From positions 1 to 37,539 of the forward strand of contig CAMNGM010000006.1 in the NCBI GenBank assembly GCA_946538425.1: 37,539 nucleotides of DNA, given 5' to 3'. This DNA is from an uncultured Bacteroidales bacterium. GTDB taxonomy: Bacteria; Bacteroidota; Bacteroidia; Bacteroidales; UBA932. Every line of letters starts with the position of its first letter. Position 1 is the stretch's first letter. The notes beneath the pieces were generated by a model that was given only the letters and a program-made list of their open reading frames with translations, was not told where the DNA came from and ran no database searches. Below are positions 28,382 to 36,859 of this stretch, piece by piece. The translations under genes were made by a program, and so were the position numbers.

Positions 28382-31300
28382 TTAGAAGCCCAACTTGAGG
28401 TTGAAACCGTAGGAACGGGTGCCGGGGACACCGTAGAAGTCGACGCCCTGCGCGCCGGAGGCGGCGGACATGCTGTAGTCGGTATCATAAGGCGCATTGC
28501 AGTAGAACACGAACAGGTTGCGCGCGACGAAGGACAGGGACGCGCTCTTGAGCACCTTCGAGCCGGCGAGCACATTCCTGGGAAGGGCATAGCCGAAGGA
28601 CAGCTCGCGGAGCCGGATGTTGGTCGCGTCGTAGACATAGTACCCGGAGATGCCGTCACGGCCGCCGACGCGGCGGTAGAAGCCGCTGACGTCGTCGATC
28701 TTCTGACCTTCGAGCTCCACATAGCCCCGGTCTCTGGCCGCGGCGGTCGCCTCGGACACGCCCTGGATGTCGTTCATCGCCTGGGTCAGGGAAAGCGCGC
28801 TACCGCCGAACCGGCAGTCGACCAGGAAGCCGAGCGAGAAGCTCTTGTACTCGAGGGTGTTGTTCCAGCCCAGCAGGAAGTCGGGCGTAGCATTGCCGAT
28901 GTACTGGAAGCCGTCCGCCTTAGTGGGCAGGCCGGTCTCGTCGAGGGCAATCTTGCCCGAAGCGTCCCGGTTGAAGACATAACCGTAGAAATCGCCGTAG
29001 GAACCGCCTTCCGTGAGCCACATCCGGTAGGCGTCCGAACCGGAATCCGTGAGGACGAACTGGGTGATGTCGTCGTGCAGCTTGATGATGGTGTTCTTGT
29101 TCCGGGACATGTTGAACTGGGACTTCCAGATGAAATCCCGGGTCATCACGGGCGTGACGCTCACCATCGCCTCGATACCGCTGTTCTGGATGTTGCCGGC
29201 ATTGACATAGTAGTAGTTGTAGCCGCTGCCTTCCGGCGCCTTCAGCGTGAAGAGCTGGTTGGTGGTGTTGGTCTTGTACCAGGTGAAGTCCACGGACAGG
29301 CGGTTCTTGAAGAACTGCCACTCGGTACCGAACTCGAGGGAGGAGGAGATTTCCGGCTTGAGCTCGCCGAAAGCGGCCGTACCCACCGGGGTGACGGTGC
29401 CGTTGTAGTTGACGGAACCGGTCGGGTTGGTGATGCGCGTCGGCAGGTCGTTGCCCACCTGGGCAAAGGAGCCGCGGATCTTGCCGTAGTTGATCCAGGA
29501 CGGAAGAGAGAAGAGCTCGCTCAGCAGGAGCGTCGCGCCCACGGAAGGATAGAAGAAGCCCTTCTTGAAGCTGGTGGTATAGGCGAGCGCGGAGGACCAG
29601 TCGTTACGGGCGGTGACGTCCACGAAGAGGAAATCGCGGAAGCCGAAGTTCGCGGTGGCGAACAGGGCCGTGTTCTGCGTCCGGTAGGCGCTCTGGCTGA
29701 ACTGCTGGGTGATCGTGTTGGGAATGGTGAAGATATTCGCGTAGGCGAGACCGCAGTTGTAGGAGCTGGAATACAGCGAGTGGCTGCGGGAGTCGGAGAG
29801 GCTGCCGCCGAGGGTGGCGGTCACGCTGAAGTCGCCGAACTGCTTGTTGAAGGTCGCGAGGAGGTCGCTGTACAGCTTCGCGTCCGTGGACTGGCCGTAT
29901 TCATACAGACCGTTCCGGTTACCGGCGAGGGAGACGTCCGTGGTCGCGTACATCTTGACCTCTTCGCGGTCGGCGTTGGCGTCCAGGCTCGCGCGGGCCT
30001 GCAGGCTGAACCAGTCCGTGACGTCCCACTTGGCCGACAGGCTGGCGATGATGCGGTTGCGCACGTTCTGCCGGCTGGTCCGGTTCACCACCCACCAGGG
30101 GTTCTGCTCGGCCGGGCCGATGGACTTGTACCAGCTCTGGGCCATCAGGTTGCGGTCCGCGTCGAAGGTCTCGAATTCCTTCGCATAGGAACTCACGTCG
30201 TGGCCGACCGGGATGTTGTACAGACCGGGAATCGGGCTGGTGTAGGCGCCGCCCGGGCGGGGACGGTTCTGCACGTCCTGGTAGATGTACTGCATGCTGG
30301 CGTCCAGGGTGACGGCGTCCCACATCCGGGCCGTATTCCGGAACGTCACGTTGTGCCGGCCGAAGGCGCTGTTGGGATACAGGCCCCGGGAGGTCGTGTT
30401 GCCGTAGGAGACGTACGTCTGGTTCTTGTCGTTGCCGGTGGACACGGAAACGGTGTTCATCGCATTGACGCCCGTCTGGAAGAAATCCTTGATGAAGGCG
30501 ATCTTGTCCCAGGTGGGAGTCACCTTGTCACCCCAGCTGTAATAGCCCGTGCTCTCGCCGTAGCGGTTCTGAAGCTCAGGCAGGTACGCGACCTGGTCGA
30601 AGGTCGTGGTGGAGGTGAAATCCACCCGCGTTCCGCCGGCCTGGCCCCGCTTCGTGGTGATCATAATGACACCGTTGGCGGCCTCGGTACCGTACAGGGC
30701 GGAAGCGGAGGCGCCTTTCAGGACATTGATGGAGGCGATATCGTCCGGATTGAGATTGGACATCCCGTCACCGCCGTCGTGGCTGCCGGACAGCAGGCTG
30801 TTCAGCTGGGAGCCCTGGGAGTTCCGGATCGGAACGCCGTCCACGACATAGAGCGGCTGGTTGTTGCCATTCGCGGAACGGAAGCCGCGGATGGACACCT
30901 TGGTGGCGCCGCCCAGACCGGAGGCATTGGACGTGACGGTGACGCCGGCCGCCTTGCCGGCCAGCGCGTTCATCATATTGACGTCGCGGGCGCGGGTGAT
31001 GTCCTCGCTGGACACGGCCTGCGTCGAATAGGTGAGGCTCTTGGCCTGGCGCTGGATACCCAAGGCCGAGACCACGACTTCGTCCAGGATGGAGGCGGAA
31101 AGAGTCAGGGCCACATCGACGCGGGCGCGGCCGTTTACCGCCACTTCCGCCTCGTTGTAACCGAGCAGGGAGAACACCAGCGTCCCGTCGGAAGGGACGC
31201 GGAGGGAATAGGATCCGTTTTCGGAGGTGACCGTCGCCACGGACGTGTTCCCCTTCAGGGAAACGAACACGCCGACCAGCGGAGACCCGTCGTCCCCGTC

Positions 31301-31408
31301 CGTAACCTGTCCGCTCACCGTCCCAGGGTTCTGGGCGCCTAACCAGGCAGCCGGCGCAAAGAGGAAAGCCGTGCCGAGTGTCAGGATGATTTTTTTCAAG
31401 AATTCCAT
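28382..31408 (-). CDS. SusC/RagA family TonB-dependent transporter
   Basis: CarboxypepD_reg-like NTD (GTVSGQVTDGDDGSPLVGVFVSLKG), LDEVVVSALGIQRQAKSLTYSTQ, and plug VSIRGFRSANGNNQPLYVVDGVPI...LKGASASALYGTEAANGVIMITTKRG. Confidence 0.96.
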   Translation of the reverse strand: MEFLKKIILTLGTAFLFAPAAWLGAQNPGTVSGQVTDGDDGSPLVGVFVSLKGNTSVATVTSENGSYSLRVPSDGTLVFSLLGYNEAEVAVNGRARVDVALTLSASILDEVVVSALGIQRQAKSLTYSTQAVSSEDITRARDVNMMNALAGKAAGVTVTSNASGLGGATKVSIRGFRSANGNNQPLYVVDGVPIRNSQGSQLNSLLSGSHDGGDGMSNLNPDDIASINVLKGASASALYGTEAANGVIMITTKRGQAGGTRVDFTSTTTFDQVAYLPELQNRYGESTGYYSWGDKVTPTWDKIAFIKDFFQTGVNAMNTVSVSTGNDKNQTYVSYGNTTSRGLYPNSAFGRHNVTFRNTARMWDAVTLDASMQYIYQDVQNRPRPGGAYTSPIPGLYNIPVGHDVSSYAKEFETFDADRNLMAQSWYKSIGPAEQNPWWVVNRTSRQNVRNRIIASLSAKWDVTDWFSLQARASLDANADREEVKMYATTDVSLAGNRNGLYEYGQSTDAKLYSDLLATFNKQFGDFSVTATLGGSLSDSRSHSLYSSSYNCGLAYANIFTIPNTITQQFSQSAYRTQNTALFATANFGFRDFLFVDVTARNDWSSALAYTTSFKKGFFYPSVGATLLLSELFSLPSWINYGKIRGSFAQVGNDLPTRITNPTGSVNYNGTVTPVGTAAFGELKPEISSSLEFGTEWQFFKNRLSVDFTWYKTNTTNQLFTLKAPEGSGYNYYYVNAGNIQNSGIEAMVSVTPVMTRDFIWKSQFNMSRNKNTIIKLHDDITQFVLTDSGSDAYRMWLTEGGSYGDFYGYVFNRDASGKIALDETGLPTKADGFQYIGNATPDFLLGWNNTLEYKSFSLGFLVDCRFGGSALSLTQAMNDIQGVSEATAAARDRGYVELEGQKIDDVSGFYRRVGGRDGISGYYVYDATNIRLRELSFGYALPRNVLAGSKVLKSASLSFVARNLFVFYCNAPYDTDYSMSAASGAQGVDFYGVPGTRSYGFNLKLGF

Positions 31409-31431
31409 ATGTGAATGTGTTGTTGAGGTTG

Positions 31432-32169
31432 TCAATGACTGGATTCCAGCTTGGATGCGGCATCTTCGTCAAGCAAAACGGTACAGTCGGGGTGCAACTG
31501 GAGCACCGAGGCCGGCACGTCCTCCGTGACGGGGCCTTCGACCATTTCCCGCACGATGGCGGCCTTGGACGGGCCTTTCGCCGCCAGGACGATCTTCCGG
31601 GCGTGCATAATGTCCGCCAGCCCGAGCGTCACCCCTCCGAGGGGCTTGTCGGCGGGCGTTCCGGTCTCCCGGCGGATCCTTTCTTCCAGCTCGGGATACA
31701 TCACCGAAAGCCGGGCGCCGGCTCCGAAAGGGGAACCCGGCTGGTTGAACCCCAGATGCCCGTTCTCCCCGAGGCCCAGGAACAGGAAATCGACCCCGCC
31801 CCGCCGCTCGAGCTCCGCCACGAAGGCCCGGCAGTCCCGGTCGAAATCGTCCGATTCCACCGGCAGCATCAGGAACCGGTCCTCCGGGATGCCCAGCGGG
31901 CCGACGATCTCGTTCATCAACATCGTGTAGCAGGCGCCCGCGTACTCGCGCGGGACGCCCGCGACTTCGTCCTGGCCGAAGAAAGTCGCTTGGGAGCAGT
32001 CCAGGCCGGTCTCCCGGACCAGCTGGACGAAAGCGCGGTGGATGTCTCCCGTCGTCCGGCCCGTGGAAAGGCCGACGACGGCATCCGGGCGGCGCCGGAT
32101 GGCGTCCGCCATCATCCCGGCCGCCTGCCTGTCCAGCTGCTCAGGCGTGCGTAAAACAAGGATCTGCAT
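31432..32169 (-). CDS. glucosamine/galactosamine-6-phosphate deaminase family protein (NagB/AgaI-like)
   Basis: VVGLSTGRTTGDIHRAFVQ, FFGQDEVAG, LGLGENGHLGFNQPG, GVTLGLADIMHARKIVLAAKGPSKA and PASVLQLHPDCTVLLDEDAASKL. Confidence 0.85.
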   Translation of the reverse strand: MQILVLRTPEQLDRQAAGMMADAIRRRPDAVVGLSTGRTTGDIHRAFVQLVRETGLDCSQATFFGQDEVAGVPREYAGACYTMLMNEIVGPLGIPEDRFLMLPVESDDFDRDCRAFVAELERRGGVDFLFLGLGENGHLGFNQPGSPFGAGARLSVMYPELEERIRRETGTPADKPLGGVTLGLADIMHARKIVLAAKGPSKAAIVREMVEGPVTEDVPASVLQLHPDCTVLLDEDAASKLESSH

Positions 32170-32172
32170 AGG

Positions 32173-33114
32173 CTATTTGTTCATCGCGACGGCCGCTGCG
32201 CCCAGCAGGCCGACAAATTGCGGATTGAGCTTGGTGAGGACCACCCCGTGGGTGACGAAACGCATCGTATTCTGGTTCAGGCAAGCCTGGATCCGCTCGA
32301 AGACGTATTCGTTCGCGACGATGCTGCCGCCCAGCACGACCGTATCCGGGTCGGTCACCCGGACCATATTCATAATGAGGTTGGCGATGCCTTCCGCCGC
32401 GTTGGTCACCAGGACCGAGCACAGGGGGTCGCCGGCCTGGCTGAGGGTCACCACCTCCTCGACGGAAACCCGCTTCTCCCCTTCCGGGGGGAAGGTCAGC
32501 CGGGTCTCGTACCGGTCCTTGAGGAGCCGGGCGCAGCGGTCGATGCCGCTGCCGGAGGCGATGGTCTCCACGCAGTCCGTCCGGCCGCAGGCGCAGGGGA
32601 CGCCCACATTGACACCCACCCGCATATGCCCGGCCTCGCCGGCGTTGAAATGGCTGCCGCGGATCTGCCGGCCGCCCACCACCGTTCCCACGGCGATGCC
32701 CGTCCCGACATTGATGTAGACGAAATCCTTGGAGAACTGGCCCACGCCCCAGACCCGTTCGGCCCGGGTCGCGCTCTTGACGTCGTTGTCGATCCGGCAG
32801 GGAATGCCGTACAGGGCCGTCAGCTCGTCCGCCAGGGCGATGCTCTCCGTCCGGTGCGGGTCGATCTGGAGCCAGATGCCCCGGTTGGGGTCGACGCGGC
32901 CGATGAGGCCCACGCCCATCGCGACGGGCTTCTCCCCCACCCAGCCCACGTTGGCGACATAGTCGTCCATCGAACGGCGGATGATGTCGAAAGCGGCCTT
33001 CTGGTTGAAGAAGCCGGAGTCATACCGTTTATAGCGGAGGATGTTGCCATAGGCGTCCACTTCTCCGATGAGAAGCTTCGTTCCGCCGAGGTCCAAGCCG
33101 AGATAGGTTTCCAT
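32173..33114 (-). CDS. ROK family sugar kinase
   Basis: YLGLDLGGTKLLIGEVD, IDNDVKSATRAE, NVGTGIAVGTVVGG, GEAGHM and the CACGRTDCVE zinc motif. Confidence 0.92.
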   Translation of the reverse strand: METYLGLDLGGTKLLIGEVDAYGNILRYKRYDSGFFNQKAAFDIIRRSMDDYVANVGWVGEKPVAMGVGLIGRVDPNRGIWLQIDPHRTESIALADELTALYGIPCRIDNDVKSATRAERVWGVGQFSKDFVYINVGTGIAVGTVVGGRQIRGSHFNAGEAGHMRVGVNVGVPCACGRTDCVETIASGSGIDRCARLLKDRYETRLTFPPEGEKRVSVEEVVTLSQAGDPLCSVLVTNAAEGIANLIMNMVRVTDPDTVVLGGSIVANEYVFERIQACLNQNTMRFVTHGVVLTKLNPQFVGLLGAAAVAMNK

Positions 33115-33147
33115 ATCCGTGTGTCTGTTTTGTCAGGTTGTCGCCTG

Positions 33148-33155
33148 CAAACATA
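33148..33155 (-). promoter_or_regulatory. putative PUL operon -7 element TATGTTTG
   Basis: TATGTTTGCA on the minus strand in the 93-bp gap between the HTCS and ROK genes, about 34 nt upstream of the ROK ATG. Confidence 0.5.
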
Positions 33156-33207
33156 CGCACGGGTGCGTGGGAACGGGGTCGAAGAATCGACAAAAAAGGT
33201 TGAAAAA

Positions 33208-36200
33208 CTAATATTTGCTCGGGCTGACCCCGAAATGGCGGCGGAAACAGGAGCTGAAGTACTTCGGGTCCGAGAAGCCCACCCGGTCCGCCACTTCCGT
33301 GATGGTCAGGTCGTGGGCGGCGAGCAGTTCGGCCGCCCGCTCCAGCCGGAAGATCCGGATGAAGTCGTTCGGGGCCTTGCCCGTCACCGCCTTGAGCTTG
33401 TTGAAGAAGGCCGTCCGGCTCATCGCCACCTCCCGGCACAGGTCGTCCACCTGGAAGAGCGGGTCGGCAAAGGACTTCTCCATCGCGGCGAGGACTTTCT
33501 CCATGAAATCCCGGTCCAGCTGGTTGGAGTACTCGCGGCGCTTCTCTTCCCGGCCGGCGCGCAGGAGCAGCGACCGCAGGCGCTCCCGCTCGTGGAGCAG
33601 GTTGCTGATCCGGGCCGACAGGACCTGCGGGTCGAAGGGCTTGACCACATAGTCGTCGGCGCCCGATTCCAGGCCCAGGATGATGTGCTCCCGGTCGTCC
33701 ATCGCCGTCAGGAGAATGACGGGGATGTGGCTGGTCGCAAGGGTGGACTTGAGACGGCGGCACAAGTCATAGCCGTTCACCACGGGCATTATGACATCCG
33801 AAAGGACCAGGTCCGGCTGGGATTCCTCCGCCAGGCGGAAAGCCGTCTCGCCGTCGGCGGCGGACAGCGTCTCGAATTCGCCGCCGAGGGCGGATTTCAG
33901 GTAGGCGAGCATCTCCGGATCGTCCTCCACGACCAGGATCCGGCTCGGGACGGCCGCCGTCTGCGCCCCGTCGTCCACTGCGTCCGGCGCTTCCGGCGCC
34001 AGGATGACGTCGCCCGAAGGCCGGTATTCCATCGGGAAAAGCAGGGTGAACGCCGATCCGCTCCCCTCTTCGCTCTGCAGGGAGATGGACCCGCCCAGCT
34101 GCAGGACCAGCTGCCGGGTGATCATCAGGCCGATCCCGTAGCCGGTCTCGTCCACGTCCCGGGCGTTGGCGGCCCGGACCCCGCCGTTGAAGATGCGCGA
34201 ACGCGCCTCCGCCGGAATGCCGATGCCAGTGTCCCGCACCCCGAGCCGCCACATCTTGCCGGCGGGGGAAGCCGTCACTTCCACGACTCCCTTTTCGGTG
34301 TATTTCACCGCATTGGAAACGAGGTTCTGCACGATCCGGTCCATCTTCTCCCGGTCCAGCGGCACCGGACCGAGCCCCTCGTCCACCGTGCAGGTCAGAT
34401 TGATTCCCTTCTGCCGCGTCGCCGCCTGGAAGGGCTCCACCTCGTCTTCCAGGTATTCCTGCAGGTCGGTGGGCTCCAGGTACAGGCGACCGGCTTCCGG
34501 CGTGTCTTCCCGGAGGTCCAGCAGGCTGTTGATCATGGACATCAGGCGGTCGGCGTTGCGCATCGCCGTCGTCACGGACTGCCGGTCGTCTTCCGGCAGG
34601 GTGCTGTCCCGCTGGAGGTCGGACAGCGGCGCCTTGATCAGGGATACCGGGGTTTTCAGTTCGTGCGCGAACCGGATGAAGGTGTCCAGGCGCTCCCGCG
34701 TCATCCGCCGGGCCGCTTCCTTGCGGCGGAAACGGATGAAAAGGAGCACACTGCCCGTCAGGAGCAGGGCATACAGCAGCTGGGCGACAGTGGAAAGGAG
34801 TGGCGGACGCATCACACGGACATCCAGCTCCCGCGCGCCCAGCACCGAACCTGTCAGGGAATCGACGCAACGCACCCGGAACACATAGCGTCCCGGCGGG
34901 ACGGAAGGGTATTCCACGGTCGTGGCGGTCAGGCTCGTCCGGTCCACCGGGTCGTGACCATCCAGCCGGTACTCGAACAGGACGCGGCTCTGGGACCCGA
35001 AGGCCAAGGCCGAGAAGGAGATGGCGAACGACCGTTCCGAGGCCGGAAGCTTCACCCGGTCCAGGGCGTGGATCGTCTGGTTCTTCAAGACCTTCGCTTG
35101 CGCGGCGACATTGCCCGACAGGAGGTGGAACCCGGTCAGGAGGGGGACCACCGGCTCCGGCACGTCCCGGCGGATGCGCTCCGGGAAAAAGCGGAGCGCG
35201 CCCGACGCGGAGCCGAACACCAGCGACCCGTCGGAGAGCCGGGCGCTGGCCGTATGGTTGAACTGGACCGGCCCGATCCCCAGGTAGCGGTTCATCACCA
35301 CCGGTGTCTCCGCTTCGGGATCCAGGCTGTACATCGTTTCGTCAGAGACGGCCCAGACCCTGTCCGAGCTGTCGGTGGCGATGGAGATGACCGTCTTCCC
35401 GATGGCATAGGTCCTGCTCGTTCCGGTCGAGGGGTCGTACACGGTCATTCCCCCTTCGTGGCCCAGCCAGACCCGGCCCTTCCCGTCGCTTGTCAGGCAC
35501 CAGACCGCGCCTCCCTCCGGAAGCGCGGGGACCCGGGTTCCCACGCCGGTGTTCCGGTCGATGCGGAGCAGCCCCTCGCTGGAGGCCGCCCACAAGGCGT
35601 CTCCGGTCTGGAGGAAATCCCAGATGTTGGACGACGACATCGCGGTCTGGCGCCGCCCCCGGGCGTCATACCGCCCGTACGGGTTCAAGCCTCCCGCCCA
35701 GACCGACACCGTGTCGGCGCTGAGGGCGAACACATAGTCCAGGCTGTCGGAGACGGTCTCCCGGACACCGGACGGGCGGACCCGGAAGACAGGGAATCCG
35801 TATCCTCCCGCCCAGACCGAACCGTCGTCTGCCTCGGCCAGCACCAGGACATTCTCCGTGTCGGCGGACGGGAATCCGCGCCACGAGCCGTCCTCCAGGC
35901 CGTATCGGCAGACACCCCGGCCCGTTCCGAACCAGAGGGAACCGGCCCGGTCCTCCAGGATGGCGTTCACGCCGTCGGACAGGAGCGAGCCCGACACGCC
36001 GGGACGGTGGCGGACCCACCGCACATCCACCGGATCCGTGTCCAGGTAGCAGATTCCGTTCGAGGTGGTGGTGACCCACAGCACCCCGCGGCGGTCCAGG
36101 CACAGGTCGCTGACCGCATCGGCGCAGAGGCTTCCCTGCTCGTCCGAGGAGACATAATGGCTGACGACCCGGTCGCCGGTGATGTCATAGCGCACGACAC

Positions 36201-36846
36201 CACCCCCGTCCAGGCCGAACCAAAGCTGGTCCCCGTCCCGGACGATGGCCCGGACGGGAAAACGGGGAATGCCGGAAAGCGGACGGAAGGTGTCCGCGGC
36301 GCTGTCGTAGGAAAACGCCCCCGAGGAAAAGGTCCCGACCACCCAGATTCCGTTCCCCAGCCCGCAGAGGGCCGTCACGTTGGCATCCAGGATTCTCCGG
36401 GGTCCGCCGCCCTCCAGGCGGTACAGCCCCGTCTCGGTCCCGGTCAACTGCGCGCCGTCGGGGAGGCGGGCATCCAGGAGGGAGGACGGCATCCCGGCAG
36501 GAAGCGTGTCTTCCTGCTCGAAAGCGTCCTCTCCGGGGTCATACACGAGCACGTCCCCGCTGCTGAGGAGACAGCGGATCCGGCCGTCCGGACCGACGGC
36601 CAGGTCGCTGGAAGACGGGACGTACGCGCCGGAGACCGCCTTCGGGAAGACGTAATGGCGGAATTCGAGTCCGTCATACCGGTCGACGCCGTCCGAGAGG
36701 AAAAACCACAGGAACCCCTCCCCGTCCTGCCGGACCCGGTATACCCGGCGGCTGGACAGCCCCTCGGACAGGCCCGCCGGAACGAAGCGTTCCGCCGCGG
36801 CGCCCAGGCACCAGAAGGCCAGCAGCAGGGAGAGGATGCGTTTCAT
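33208..36846 (-). CDS. hybrid two-component system sensor/regulator (HTCS)
   Basis: Signal peptide, Reg_prop repeats, Y_Y_Y-like domain, TM segment, HisKA FAHELKTPVSLI, HATPase NLVSNAVKYT/DTGIGIPAE, receiver ILVVEDDPEM...LVLSDVIMPVVNG, and C-terminal AraC HTH (ITEVADRVGFSDPKYFSSCFRRHFGVSPSKY). Confidence 0.96.
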   Translation of the reverse strand: MKRILSLLLAFWCLGAAAERFVPAGLSEGLSSRRVYRVRQDGEGFLWFFLSDGVDRYDGLEFRHYVFPKAVSGAYVPSSSDLAVGPDGRIRCLLSSGDVLVYDPGEDAFEQEDTLPAGMPSSLLDARLPDGAQLTGTETGLYRLEGGGPRRILDANVTALCGLGNGIWVVGTFSSGAFSYDSAADTFRPLSGIPRFPVRAIVRDGDQLWFGLDGGGVVRYDITGDRVVSHYVSSDEQGSLCADAVSDLCLDRRGVLWVTTTSNGICYLDTDPVDVRWVRHRPGVSGSLLSDGVNAILEDRAGSLWFGTGRGVCRYGLEDGSWRGFPSADTENVLVLAEADDGSVWAGGYGFPVFRVRPSGVRETVSDSLDYVFALSADTVSVWAGGLNPYGRYDARGRRQTAMSSSNIWDFLQTGDALWAASSEGLLRIDRNTGVGTRVPALPEGGAVWCLTSDGKGRVWLGHEGGMTVYDPSTGTSRTYAIGKTVISIATDSSDRVWAVSDETMYSLDPEAETPVVMNRYLGIGPVQFNHTASARLSDGSLVFGSASGALRFFPERIRRDVPEPVVPLLTGFHLLSGNVAAQAKVLKNQTIHALDRVKLPASERSFAISFSALAFGSQSRVLFEYRLDGHDPVDRTSLTATTVEYPSVPPGRYVFRVRCVDSLTGSVLGARELDVRVMRPPLLSTVAQLLYALLLTGSVLLFIRFRRKEAARRMTRERLDTFIRFAHELKTPVSLIKAPLSDLQRDSTLPEDDRQSVTTAMRNADRLMSMINSLLDLREDTPEAGRLYLEPTDLQEYLEDEVEPFQAATRQKGINLTCTVDEGLGPVPLDREKMDRIVQNLVSNAVKYTEKGVVEVTASPAGKMWRLGVRDTGIGIPAEARSRIFNGGVRAANARDVDETGYGIGLMITRQLVLQLGGSISLQSEEGSGSAFTLLFPMEYRPSGDVILAPEAPDAVDDGAQTAAVPSRILVVEDDPEMLAYLKSALGGEFETLSAADGETAFRLAEESQPDLVLSDVIMPVVNGYDLCRRLKSTLATSHIPVILLTAMDDREHIILGLESGADDYVVKPFDPQVLSARISNLLHERERLRSLLLRAGREEKRREYSNQLDRDFMEKVLAAMEKSFADPLFQVDDLCREVAMSRTAFFNKLKAVTGKAPNDFIRIFRLERAAELLAAHDLTITEVADRVGFSDPKYFSSCFRRHFGVSPSKY

Positions 36847-36859
36847 CGGGAGGACAGGC

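Larger units (their letters stand above)
9582..33114 (-). other. polysaccharide utilization locus, apparent 14-gene unidirectional operon
   Basis: 14 consecutive minus-strand genes with 3-34 nt gaps or a 1-nt overlap, three SusC/SusD pairs, two GH genes, kinase/deaminase/transporter genes, and a flanking HTCS. Confidence 0.88.

Noticed and set aside
27833-31342. 1169-aa plus-strand ORF antisense to SusD/SusC
   Set aside because: Antisense frame to a clear SusC; compositionally biased with no motif.
33175-33200. Hairpin gtcga-agaa-tcgac with adjacent A6/T6 tract between HTCS and ROK
   Set aside because: On the minus strand the T tract precedes the stem, and on the plus strand the stem is followed by A's, so it is not a rho-independent terminator in either direction. 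The 5-bp stem is weak.
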